Positions 24,504 to 35,901 of a stretch of 64,000 nt of DNA are shown here, one piece after another. The stretch is taken from the NCBI GenBank assembly GCA_014898415.1, contig RCTD01000030.1, positions 124,001 through 188,000 of the forward strand. The letters are read 5' to 3'. The stretch is from Stromatinia cepivora. Lineage: Eukaryota > Ascomycota > Leotiomycetes > Helotiales > Sclerotiniaceae. Under the pieces are notes generated by a model. It worked only from the letters and a program-made list of their open reading frames with translations, searched no databases and was not told the origin of the DNA. Position 1 is the first letter of the stretch. The number at the start of each line of letters is the position of its first letter. Both the position numbers and the translations under genes were made by a program.

Positions 24504-25910
24504 GAAGGCGATCTGAAACAAATGGAAAGGTATAGAAAGTGGCAATTCATATAATTCGTGAATAAATATACAAGGCGATCATAAATAGACGTCAACCAAG
24601 GATTGGTGTAACGTATAAACCTGAAATGATCCTAGTACTCTTAGAATAAAGAAGAATTTGAATGTATATAAATCGCAAATTTCTTTTGGTCTTCGATTTG
24701 CTATCTGCGATATTCTTCAAAATCAAGATTTTGAATAATAAAAAGAAAGTTTTCCGTCGGAAGAATACAAATGATTGATCGATCCTGTAGTGTAGCAATT
24801 GAGAATGTATATAATTGCTAGATTATAATATATTGATTGTAATAGCGAAGTAAAATAAGTGAATTTTTTAAAGGTATATGGATTCTTTTTTCGTATTTTT
24901 GTTTTTATTTTAATCAAGTTTTTATTGATCATTATTATATTTAAGATTTCGGGGTTTAAGAAGGCTAAATAAGCGAATCTCAATTGTATTAGGCAAATAA
25001 TAGTTGAGAAGAAAGTTTTGAAAGAATCGAATACGAAAAAAGATTTTAATACTTTTTTAAGGAATCAATAAATCGAGTAAAGAGAATTAATAAGTTTAAT
25101 ATAGATAATGAATCAAGATATCGATTTTTGGAAGTATAGTTTAATTAAATCTGCTTCTAGAATAACGTATCGTCATTTATTTCAGAAATCGCTTCTCTTT
25201 ATCGAAGGAATTGTTGTTTGTCGTAATCAATTGCTAATTATAGATTCAGGTAATAATTTGGAGATAGATTTCATTCTTGAATCCTGTTATATAATTGAAA
25301 GGTTTTATTAATTTTGTATTTATAATTATCGAAATAAAGGTTATTTAATGAAGAAAAGAAAAAAGGGAATATTTCTTTATTTGATAATGATGATCTATTC
25401 GATTCTTTGGTGTTGGGTTTTTTGGATAATAAATTAGATAAAAAAGAGAGAGAAAAAAGATTATCGAAAGTTGTTGGCTTTTTAGTCAAAACAAAAAATA
25501 AAGAGAATTGTAAAGAAAAAAACGATCATTTATATATTCGATATATAAAATCGTTGATTATTGGAAGATATAATTTTTATAATGAATGCTTTGTTGATTC
25601 TTTTAAGCCGAATAATTATCGATATTGGAATTGTAGTATTCATCTATATATTCCTTTGCCGGCTTTCCTTTATCCTTTAACAGATTATTACATCATTGTT
25701 TATCGGCAAAATTCGAAAATAAGTTCTTCGTTCACCCTTTATCTTTATAATATATTGATTATTGATTGTATAATTCAAATAGGGATACAGAATTATAATG
25801 AAGGTGATACTGGAGATCGAGAAAAAGAAAGAAATTGTTTTTTCGTCTTTATATCGCTATTCTCTTTCTCCTTGCTATATTATTCATCGAAGTCTTCGAA
25901 AGATTAAGCA
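24500..25910 (+). pseudogene. B antisense reading frame of unknown function
   Basis: Better preserved than in A. 25108-25311 (NQDIDFWKYSLIKSASRITY...) and its upstream extension (EKKVLKESNTKKDF..) form one frame. The second frame reaches 25907, including NDHLYIRYIKSLIIG, FVDSFKPNNYRYWN and FLYPLTDYYIIVYRQN. A further piece at about 24495-24780 (INRRQPRIGVTYKPE) is also open apart from RIP-type stops. It is antisense to gag-pol. Protein-level similarity between A and B with conserved framing suggests a real former gene. Family unknown; a captured host gene or a second element ORF are both possible. Confidence 0.55.
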
Positions 25911-26539
25911 AAAGAAGTATATTATGATTTTGGAGAACGATAATAAAGATGAAAAAGAAAAAATGATGGAAAAGAAAAGGAGAAAAGAGTGAATAATATA
26001 TTCAAAGAAAAGGGAAAGAAGGGATAATCTTTTGGCTTCTGTAATATCAATAATATTAATAGTTTTGGTTGTTTTAGTTATTCTTCGTTCTTTAACTATT
26101 ATGGATAATCCAGAGGCTTTTTTATTTGAATTTCAAATTATTGAGTTTAGAAAGAAACTTATCCTTTTTTGAGAATAAAAAAATGAAGAATAGAAAAGTG
26201 ATCGGCCTTGATTATTCTTTGTTTTCTGATAAATATAAAGTATATGAATTGAAATGTATTATGGAAAAATATAATAGTCTGGGATATTAAATAGAATTCA
26301 TTTTATCTATATCAAAGAGAAGAAATACGAATTCCAGATTATTATTATTTAAACTTTATGATCATTGTTACTCAAGTTTTATAATCCTGTTATTCATATT
26401 TTGTAAATTAAAAAGGAATCGGAAATATTCGAATTTTTGTTTTGTAAGGTTCTTAATGAGCTTATTAGCAATTATATCAATGATCAATAGATAGGTTATA
26501 TAAAAGTTCCTTTTTGAATATTCTTAATATAATTATATA

Positions 26540-28200
26540 TTTTGGATATCGATATAATATAGTTTCGTAGTGATCCGTTTGTTCTTATTAATTATCAATC
26601 TAATTGTTTATTGGTTGTTGTAGAAGATCGTTATAGGCTTTTTCATTGTTAGATTGATCTCTTTTAAGAAATATAAGGTTGTTATAGTTTCTTTTGATAT
26701 ATATTCGATTTCGAGAAGCTCTATTTTGGTAATCGAGGTGGTTATAGTGTTTTGCTTGGATGTTTTTTATATGATTAAGTTATCGAAAAGGGATATAATG
26801 TATTCTTAAAATGATCGACGAATATCTGGATCATTTGTAAAAGAAATGTTTGAGAAAATAAGAAATTATAGTATTTGATCATTACTATATTAGATTGTAA
26901 GATACCTTGTATTCTATAGATATTGTAAATAATGATTGATAGCTTTTATATAATCGTTCGATAGATTAATCAAATAATAATTCAGTTGCGAAGTAATAAA
27001 TGATATATCTGTTTTTATAATGATTGTAATATATAATATTGAGCTTATTTTCTTTTGATACATTTTTATAATATATATAGGAGTTTAACCCTGATTTTTC
27101 CGAAATACTATTATCGGGAGCAATGTACTTGCTATCCCATTTGTTGTTTTGAATTTCTTAGTAATCTTTTCAATATATATATTATGAATTAGTTACAATT
27201 TTTTTTTGAATCGATTATAAAGTATATATATACCTAAAAACCATTTAATATTTTCTAAGTCTTGTAGTTTATATACAGCTTTAATTTCCTTGATGATTTT
27301 TATAGTAATTGATTCGTTTTTCTTATAATAAATGATCTGAATATCGTTTATAAAGAAAAGAATCATAACAATGTATTCTAGATTAATATATAAATACAAT
27401 TCCTTCTTGCATTATACTAATCCTAATTTCTCGAATATCCAAATGAAATCCCTAAACCATATAATTGAGGAATCTCATAAACCATACAAAGCTCGATCGA
27501 TTATAACATTTTTGTTTGGGATTTTGTATCCATTAAATAAATAATATACAATTAAAATACCGGAAGGATCGTGTAGAGCATTGACAAAGGTATTGATTAC
27601 ATTGTATTGCTTTGTTTCGAAATTGTATTTAGTAATGATTATTATTATGATTCGGAATGATCGATTTGTTAATATAACAATGTAAGTAATCTTAATAGTA
27701 CTTTTAGCCTAAAGATCTCCTTATATTATTAAATGTGAGTGGTAATAAATGATTAGACCTTGATTATTGTATTTATATGTAAATATTCATTAAAGAGGGA
27801 TCGGTTTTGAAGATTCCGATCCAGAATCGATTTCATATTAGGTTTTTCTAGCTTTAAGGTTATTAACCTCAAAATCACAATCCTGTTTGAATCAATATCC
27901 CATTTGATGATCTTCTAATTGATAGTAAAAACGAAGTAATTTTGGAATTGCAAATATATGAATTCGAGGAAATAATATTGTTTGTAATCTATTGATTGTA
28001 AATTAAATAGAAGACAATAATGGTTTTGTTTTAATTCTAATAATAATTATATTATGAATTATTACAAATTGAGAATATTCCTTTATATTATCTATTCTTT
28101 ATTAATCAAATTAGAATATAAAATGAAAATTATTTAAATAGAATAATCTTATTAAATCTATTCTTTGAAATATAACAATTCCTATATAGGATTCAATATT
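26540..28200 (-). pseudogene. B reverse transcriptase and RNase H remnant
   Basis: Minus-strand reading gives an ALYGL segment, then WFRDFIWIFEKLGL, then (27193-27399) EYIVMILFFINDIQIIYYKK, where IND stands for the copia VDD catalytic motif, and IKWFLGIYIL, the copia FLGI motif. RNase H follows to about 26540, with VFRKNQG and YIIKMYQKK-like sequence. This fixes both the superfamily and the minus orientation. Confidence 0.75.
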
Positions 28201-28777
28201 GAAATCGCTCCTTTGATAACATTGCTATATATATAATTGCCTTTATATATATACTGATTGCTCTAGGATACAAAAGCCAGATAACTCTTGGAAGAGAGAT
28301 GATTCCAAATAATAATCGTATGATTGAAACTTAAATGGATTGATTTGAACCTTAAGTATTTCAATCTTTATAATACGAGCTCTTTTAGGCATTTATTCGA
28401 GATCATGAATCTACGAATCCTTTATGAATCGATCAGATAAATATATAAAATACGGCAATCTTTGTAATGATTGGATTTCCTTTACAGAATATTTTGATTA
28501 ATTATTCTAATATATATACTTCCTTTTGGAATGTTAAGGTTGATTGATTGAAATGATCTCTAAATCATTTTCATATATCATAAAGAATTTCGATAGTATA
28601 ATTAATAAGTTTATACTTTATATTCTTTATATCAATATATTCAATAAAGTCGGGATCTGTATTATTATTATAAGCATCTTTTTAAACAATATCAATATCT
28701 TTATCTATAAGATATAATTATTTCTTAATAAAAGAATCGACTTCTTCAATTTCTTCAATAAAAGAATCGACCAATAT

Positions 28778-29100
28778 TCATATATTTTTATTATATACTT
28801 TATCCTCATTACTTAAAGAATTAAATAGATTGAATAATTCTAAATCGATTTCTTTATTTCCATCATCACCCCCCAGATCTATATCTACCCCCGAGACCAG
28901 CTCGTTTATAAATAATAGATCTGAAATACACTTAATAAATAAATTAAAGGCTTTTCGATCCATAAAAATAAATAAATGAATGAAATCCTTATAATTATCT
29001 TTATTTTAAATGATTGTCCTATCCAATTCAATATGATCTTATAAATCAAAAGCTTTAGCAAATTGCTTAAACTCTTCTATAATATAAATATCGATTATTC
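28778..29100 (-). pseudogene. B linker between integrase and RT
   Basis: MDRKAFNLFIKCISDLLFIN followed by acidic sequence (28778-28963), partner of the A linker at 18774-19082. No domain recognised. Confidence 0.5.
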
Positions 29101-30650
29101 GATTAATAGAATCCATATAATAAATGAATTCCTTATTGAATATTATATTTCGAATGATAATAATTTTATCGAGCTTGGATATCTATATATAATAGATCAG
29201 TATATTTGGGATATAATCTACTAAATACCCAATATATATTCGAAGATTAATTTTGTATTATTTCCTATTAATTCCAGCTTCTTTATTCTTATTCAAAGAA
29301 TAAACTCGGTATCTATATCTATAAATTCCATTTCAATTAAAACAGAGATCATTAGATATTTTCTTTACAAACAAAAAATTATCTTTGCGAAAATAATTAT
29401 AAAATTATATATCGAATATTTCATTAAACGATTTGAAGGATTTAACCTTCAAAGAACTTATATTATATAGATAAATAACAGTTTACATTATTTTCATCCA
29501 CAATTTGTTCAGTAAACCTATTATAATCCGCATTTTTATTTGTTTTATAATTATTTCTTATCCTATATATTCTGATCCTTTATTGAATTCATATATATAA
29601 GATAAAGATAACTCGAATTCGATGCTTTCTTGCTTGATCCATTTCTCAAATAACATTACTCTCATAACTCCAATAATAGATATATCATTATTCTACTTAA
29701 TCACTATAATCGCTAAATTATACTTATAATGAATCTAGACTACAAAGTTTTGAATAATTGCAAATACTTTATTATATATTTTGTAATAGATTGGATATAA
29801 AAAGATCTTGTTATAGTATATTTCTTTGATCAATAAAAGCTATAATATATTATTATATTCTTTATCGAAATCAAAAAGATCCTATTGAATTTTGTAGAAG
29901 GGCCAAAATGATTAACAATCATTTAGAGTGCGAGAAATGATTTGCTTTATATAAATACAAATGTAGTCAGCACAATTAGAATGAATAATACCTTTTATTT
30001 TAATGTTTTATATTACAAATATTAAATGTTCAAAAGCTTCTTTTTTCAAATATCTAAAACATTTATACCATATTTCATTCGTATTTTCTTTTAAAAAAAA
30101 TGGATTGTAAGAATAATAGAATACTTTGTTTATTTTTCTGTTCATTATTGGATATATTATAGAAGGGTTGTTTATAGGAATAGATAAAAGAATACTCGAA
30201 TAAATAGAAAACAATTTATATTCTAAGAATACAAGATTTTCAATACAAATGTATTAAGTAATTATTATACTATTTGTATAATCTCCTTTATAAAGAATAT
30301 AATTATATCCTGAAAACTATAAACCGGTTTTCTTTAATCGAACCTTCAAAATGATATTGATATAAAAACCAAGGATAAGTATTATATCATTCAAGATTAG
30401 ATTATTATTAAAATAATCTTCTCTCTTGATGATCCCTTTGATAATACGAACCCTATGTCCTAGAATTTGGAAACTGGAAGTATCTACTTCTACAAGATCA
30501 TTAGAATCGAATAATCAATATCGATAATCATCCAGTAGAGATATATCATTCACGATATATATAGTACTACAATTATCGAGCAAGATATTATTGAATAAAT
30601 AATGTACTCTCACTATTATAAAGTATACCCCTGATTGATTATATCAAATA
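29100..30650 (-). pseudogene. B protease and integrase remnant
   Basis: On the minus strand the protease region is near 30300-30650 (LLDNCSTIYIVNDISLLDD, resembling the D-x-G/S active-site region of fungal copia proteases). The pre-integrase region (30008-30214) reads EIWYKCFRYLKKEAFEHLIF. Then come Cys-x-x-Asp/Cys residues and WPFYKIQ-DLFDFDKEYNNI, which fits the integrase core start. RIP stops throughout. Confidence 0.65.
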
Positions 30651-30899
30651 TCCAAAATAGTAGTATTGATTGAAGGTCCTGGAGGATCAATAGAACCTTT
30701 TATTCATTTTCTTTTGATTTAATCAAAATGAAATTGCTTCTATAAATGCAATCTTGTTTGATCCTTAATTGCTTGTAGTTCGTTTTCGTTAAATACTTTT
30801 TTGAATAATGGATTAGTCCTTTCGGTAAGTGTTAACTTTATAGCTTTGCAATTATATATAATATAATTATAATTAATTCCATTGTTTCATTCAGATTCG

Positions 30900-32060
30900 G
30901 TTTTGTAAAGATATTCCTAGATCTTTTTGATTTTTTGATTACTTTTAGAATTGATACTCTTTTTATTCTTTTTAAATCTTTTATTATTTTAAAAAAAGAT
31001 AAATATAAAATATACTTCTTTTTTAGTTTTTAAGGAAATAGAATTCTGGAAGATTAATCCTTCAAAAACGTTTTCGAATTGTTTGAATGAAAGGTTGAGT
31101 AATCCGAATTGATTGTTTATCTCGATCTGTATGATTATAATATTTGCTTAGATTGAAAGTATCCTAGTATTAATGGTTTATAGAAAAGTATTGATAGTAA
31201 TTTCATTCTGTATCTTAGTGATTTTATATACGAAAATTTTAGTGTAAATTATAATCCAATCCCTATATTATTTAATAGGGTCGGTTTTGTTGAGCAAGGT
31301 TTGTATTAGAATAGATCGATATTCTTGTAGTATTGCGAGCTTAACAGTAATTATCGTAGATATGAATTTCTTTTTGAGTATATTGATGATCGTTTTGAGT
31401 GAAAGAATTATAATATTTTGATTAAGAATAAATAGTTTTATAAAGTATATTTAATCAATTAACGATTCAATTCATTTATAAACATCCTTGAAAACTTTGT
31501 GATTCTGTATATATTCTTGTTATCGGTATTGATACTCCAATTGGAGAGAAACAAGTTTGAAGGAGATTTCTTGGAAGGTGATTAGGAATAAAGCAATGGA
31601 TTTATTAGAAATGGATCCTGATGTATTATTATCAGAATCTTTCATTTTTGTATCTTTATTAGTATCTTCCCTAAATTAAATCATTATAAGATATTCTGAG
31701 AATTCCTTTTGGTATTAAGTTTGTTTCTTTTAATTATATTTGATTTAGAGATCGATAACGGAAAGTAAAACAAATGGTTTAATTAAAAGTCAATCGATTT
31801 GAACACGGATAGATTCACTTGTCAGATCGAAACTTGGAGTGGATATCGCTGATATGGAAATAAGTGAATTGTTTTCTGGATTAATTGAATCCCAGATTCT
31901 TTGAATTTGATATTTATTTTTCAAATGTAAATACTACTCTGGCCATTGAATATGAATTATAAAAAGAAGATCGTTTTGATCCTTTACTATATTGAATAAA
32001 GATAACTGAATTGATATAAATATTGAATTATAGATAAAATAGAAATAATATTTTAAGAAT
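30900..32060 (-). pseudogene. B gag remnant
   Basis: Assigned by position between the 5' LTR and the protease. Many RIP stops; no clear zinc knuckle. Confidence 0.4.
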
Positions 32061-32117
32061 AATCTTTTGAGTATTTAGTAATCATCGAATAGGAAGTTGT
32101 ATAGATTTTAAAAGCTA

Positions 32118-32130
32118 CCGGGCTTATAAC
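32118..32130 (-). other. B primer-binding site
   Basis: GTTATAAGCCCGG abuts the 5' LTR on the minus strand. It differs from the complement of the initiator tRNA-Met anticodon arm (GTTATGAGCCC) by one G-to-A change. Confidence 0.6.
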
Positions 32131-32430
32131 TATTACAGGATAATATAATTACACAGCACTTTCAGGGATCGTTGAATAGATGATACACGTGATTAATAAA
32201 GTAAATAACTTGCCCTTGATTATATGAATCAAGAGCTATATATATAGAACAAATGAGTGGTTATCTAGCCGATATACACCTTAATTAAGCTAGATCTTTG
32301 TTTATTAGTATATCAGGATCACCTTATCAATTGGTGGATTGGTAAGGGCTAGTAGATCCTTCATTCCGATTGGAAAGCATACGCTTTGATCCTTCATAAG
32401 ATACAGGGGATTGCGGGGCTTTCCGTGACA
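32131..32430 (-). repeat. B 5' LTR (right)
   Basis: 300 bp, ending CCGTGACA. A 9-base deletion relative to the other three LTRs of the family lies near 32200. Confidence 0.94.
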
Positions 32431-32435
32431 GATAT

Positions 32436-34490
32436 CGAATTTATCATTTTAGAGGGTTTAATTCAAAAGTCAACTTTTGCAAACCCTGAATCTATATTGG
32501 GAGTAAAATTTAAGATTGTCTTAAATTTTATTGATAAGCTTATTTCAACAAAATCAAAAAGTGAAGTAAATCCATAATCATTTGAGATCGAGTAAGAGGA
32601 TGAAATGGATCTTAAAGATGAATCTTTAAGGTATTTAATACAAAAATGGAAAAGAGATATAGAACAAGATTTTGAAGAAGAATGGGAAAGCAAGATTATA
32701 AGGGTATTAATTGTGATATCTATATAGATTAAAACTCAAGAAAGTATAAAATATATTATAATTACAATTCCAATTATTTATAAGATAAACCTTTATATCA
32801 AAGATAAGATCGTTTCAGATTTCATGATTTCATTAATAGATATAGATAATACAGAAAATGTAGTATATCCGGCTGAAGAAGTTCTAGGAATCAAAATACC
32901 AAGAATTTATAAGGAAGCAATATCGGATCGAAAATACTTTGAAAAATGGAAGGAAGTTATTTAAAAGGAAATCATATCTTTGATTTAAAATGATACTTAA
33001 AAAGAATATATATTCCTTAAAGAAAATAATCTGATTTCAATGAAATAGATATTTATAATTAAGATTAAAGATAACAAAATAGAACGATTCAAAGTAAGAT
33101 TAATAATTCAAGGATTTAATTAAGTATTAGAAAAGGATTACAATAAAACATTTGTATCAATAATAAAACTAAATATATTCAAATTATTCCTAATTATCAT
33201 TACAAAGGAAAATTTGGAATATTTATATTTCGATATCAAAAACGCTTTTATCGAATTATATTTGAAGAAAGAAATCTATCTCAAACCATTTTAAGGTATC
33301 AAAATCAAAAAGGGATATGTATTACGAATTCTACAAAATCTATATAGATTGAAGTAAGCTAGAAAGAACTGAAATTTATTATTGAAGAAAGAGCTTTTAG
33401 ATATAGATTTTGTACAAAATTTGGCAAATCTATATTTATATATATCCAAAGATTGTAATATAATATTATTGATATATATCGACAACATTGTTATTATATT
33501 ATATATATCATTATAAATCACTTGATTCAATGAAAAGCTATCGGTCTGTTTTAATATCAAGAATCTAGAGGAGATTAATAAGATCCTAAATATTAGAATT
33601 ATTTACGATAAAAAAATATATACATTAATTATAAATCAAAAAGAATATCTTAATATTATATTAACTAAATATAATATTATATATAAATAATATCAAATTA
33701 AAAAACTATTAATAATGGATTATATTCATTTCCGGCTAACAATCGATAACGATAAACTAATAGATATGAACGAATATTAATAACAAATAGGAAGTATAAT
33801 TCATTTAATAGTATATATTTGATCAGATATAGCATTCTTAGTTGAAAGATTTTCACAATTTATGATAAAACCAGTAAAACATTATATTATAGCTTTGAAG
33901 AATCTGATGCGATATTTACAATCAATAATCAAACAGAAATTATGGTTCGGGTTAAAGGGAATACAATTTGATATCTGTAAAGAATATAATATATCTGATA
34001 ATACAATAAAGGTATATATAGATATAGATTGGGCTAATAATAAATATAATCAGAAAAGTGTTTCAAAGGGAATTGTAATATTCTATAAAGGTTTTATATT
34101 GTGGGTTAACAAAAAACAAATATCTATAACTACCTCTAGTACAGAATCAGAATATATTACAATAATAATGTTCATCAAACAAGGGAGATGGATTATATAA
34201 ATATTCAAAGATTTATTTAGATTAAGTTATATTAAAAAGAATAAAAATACAATTCAGATATTTGATAATAATCAAAGTGTTTTAGTTTTAATCAAGAATC
34301 TATATTTGTATAAACGATCCAAATATATAAATATCAATTATCATTTCATTAAGAACTTAATAGAAAAGGAGAAAATCGTTATTAGTTATATCAATATATA
34401 CGATATAGTTGTCGATAAAATAATGAAGCTTTGTGTAAGGATTGCTTTCGAAAGATTCAAGAAAATGTTAGGATTAATAGTCTAGGAGGA
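32436..34490 (+). pseudogene. C linker, reverse transcriptase and RNase H remnant
   Basis: Continues C after element B. The linker (32436-32700, IEFIILEGLIQKSTFANPES) aligns with D at 51938-52216. The RT runs about 32870-33720. RNase H: 33862-34200 reads YIDIDWANNKYNQKSVSKGI and ITTSSTESEYITI, matching copia RNase H D-x-DWA and S-T-E-x-EY motifs. The C-terminal end lies near 34485. A purine tract AATAAGGGAG (34508-34517) precedes the 3' LTR. Confidence 0.78.
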
Positions 34491-34517
34491 TCAAATAGAA
34501 TATCCTCAATAAGGGAG

Positions 34518-34683
34518 TGTTGGAAATGAGGCCATTATAGGATTAGAATTGAGGTTACAAGACCATAATGGTATATAGACTATATTTGGGGATAACCTCA
34601 ATTCTACTTCTATTAGAATTATAGATCCTTAGTTCAATCTATATAGTCAACAATACTACTACTTCCTGCACCAAAAGTTAACA
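34518..34683 (+). repeat. C 3' LTR
   Basis: 166 bp. The outer end keeps CAACAATACTACTACTTCCTGCACC, which is degraded in the 5' LTR's inner end. Confidence 0.95.
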
Positions 34684-34749
34684 ATTTTTATATTTCACAT
34701 TTTATTTTCAAAAATTGTAAAAAGAAAATTTTTCATTCTGATTTCATTT

Positions 34750-35637
34750 TCTAAATCAAAAAACAAAAATATTCAGATATTATATGAATCAATCAATAAC
34801 GAAAAGCTTCTTTATAGAATCAGAATCAAATAAAAGAGGTTTCTTTACTGAAGAAGAAGGAATGGGATTTCGATTGGGAGAAATATAAAGAGGAGGAGGT
34901 GGATTAGATCGATCAGCAAAACCAGTATGCGGACGATCTGAGTATACATAACGAATCCCATGATTATATCATTTATAATTCCTATAACTATTCCTGAAAT
35001 ACCTTTCTATATAATAATATTCAGGGAAAGGAGTTAGCCCTCAACAACGATATTCTTTACAAAATCTTTCAACCAAAACATTTCGATTTTGTATTAAGAG
35101 ATTATTGATATATAAAATATATATCAATTATATTTGAACAAATATAATACGATTTCATATAAATGAAATAGGATGTCCCGATATAGTCAGAATAACAAAC
35201 TGAAAAGTGTTATGACAATAAGGAATAAGTTCTTTATCATCAATCAGGAAAATAGAATTTTGATTTGATTGAGCCAAAGTATTTACAGTATTGTATAATT
35301 GAAGAATCCTATTGTACAAAGAATTAATATATTATAAATAATATAAGTTTTATAATAAATACGGGGTAAGATCTTAATGTAATTAATTATCTTATAACTA
35401 ATATGAAATATATATTTTCGAAAGTTCGGTAAATGTGATCTTCAATAGCTTTATAGTTGTTAATACAATCCCGAAATTAAAAATATCGGCCGAGTCGATT
35501 GAGAAATACATACAGGATGAAAAGTTTCTGTTTCGATGAAATTGAAGGATACAAATATTGAGTGTTTGATTGATTTGGAAAGAGAATTTATTATATTCGT
35601 TTGAATAGAAAATAAACATAAGAATTGAACTAAACAA
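34750..35637 (-). pseudogene. O antisense reading frame of unknown function
   Basis: Runs opposite to O's gag-pol, between RNase H and the 3' LTR. One minus frame is readable for about 290 codons from 35637 to about 34760. Its only interruptions are TAA, TAG and TGA at positions where CAA, CAG or TGG fits, i.e. RIP damage. The first 79 codons are uninterrupted. Visible pieces include FHRNRNFSSCMYFSIDSADI, LIDDKELIPYCHNTFQF, RFCKEYRC, PFPEYYYIERYFRNSYRN, YVYSDRPHTGFADRSNPPPP and LYISPNRNPIPSSSVKKP. The C-terminal part is Tyr/Arg- then Pro-rich. No known domain recognised and no obvious similarity to the A/B antisense product. Confidence 0.6.
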
Positions 35638-35715
35638 TTAGATAATTATTTGTATTCCAATAATCAGTCTGATTTGTATATATAGTACTTCATACGAAAA
35701 AAAAAGCTAAGTTTG

Positions 35716-35901
35716 TATTGGAATATATAACTAACAAAATATATAATATTATTATATATTTCCCTTATATTGTAAATGGGATGATAGCGTTTATATAAAT
35801 TAGTAGAACTCTGTTATAAAAAGGGATTAGATAGAATAATAGAATTATCTTTACCTTATACACGTTTTGTGTATATACCCCCTTACGAAGTCTGTCCAAC
35901 A
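35716..35901 (+). repeat. O 3' LTR
   Basis: 186 bp. The inner (left) half has lost C and G by transitions relative to the 5' LTR; the outer half keeps TATACACG, ACCCCCTTACGAAG and CCAACA. Target copy ATTAG follows at 35902-35906. Confidence 0.93.

Larger units (their letters stand above)
24181..32430 (-). mobile_element. Ty1/copia retrotransposon B (8.25 kb) inserted in C
   Basis: Second copy of the A family in the same orientation. LTRs lie at 24181-24489 (309 bp) and 32131-32430 (300 bp, with a 9-base deletion near 32200). The target duplication GATAT is at 24176-24180 and 32431-32435. D shows the uninterrupted target within the ..KDTSNIEFIIS.. segment of the polyprotein linker. Collinear with A over its length; differences are almost all transitions. 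Confidence 0.95.
12686..34683 (+). mobile_element. Ty1/copia retrotransposon C, inserted in O and itself split by A and B
   Basis: The 166-bp LTRs (12686-12851, 34518-34683) begin TGTTGGAAATGAG and end ..AACA/AATA. The target duplication ATTTT is at 12681-12685 and 34684-34688. Removing A (8,257 + 5 bp) and B (8,250 + 5 bp) leaves 5,481 bp, exactly the length of its sister copy D. The order gag-protease-integrase-RT-RNase H runs on the plus strand. All frames are RIP-broken. Confidence 0.95.
7071..35901 (+). mobile_element. Ty1/copia retrotransposon O, outermost of the nest, RIP-mutated
   Basis: The element is bounded by 186-bp LTRs at 7071-7256 and 35716-35901 (TGTTGGAAC...CCAACA) and by the 5-bp duplication ATTAG on both sides. 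With the inserted element C and its duplication removed it is about 6,828 bp. Domain order on the plus strand is gag, protease, integrase, RT, RNase H, which is the Ty1/copia order. An extra antisense reading frame lies before the 3' LTR. All frames are broken by TAA/TAG/TGA codons at places where CAA, CAG or TGG is expected, the signature of RIP. The two LTRs differ almost only by C/T and G/A changes. Confidence 0.93.

Noticed and set aside
24386..24595. Minus frame conserved between B and A (14444-14653) across the LTR edge
   Set aside because: It spans the LTR/interior border, and conservation is explained by the two elements being copies. On the plus strand the same DNA reads as part of the antisense frame.
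14560..26500. A and B as one long segmental duplication
   Set aside because: Each has its own LTR pair and a different target duplication, and each lies at a different point of C, so they are separate insertions.
7071..35901. CRISPR array or prophage as explanation for the repeats
   Set aside because: Eukaryotic intron-bearing genes and LTR/TSD structure explain the repeats fully; no regular spacer array exists.
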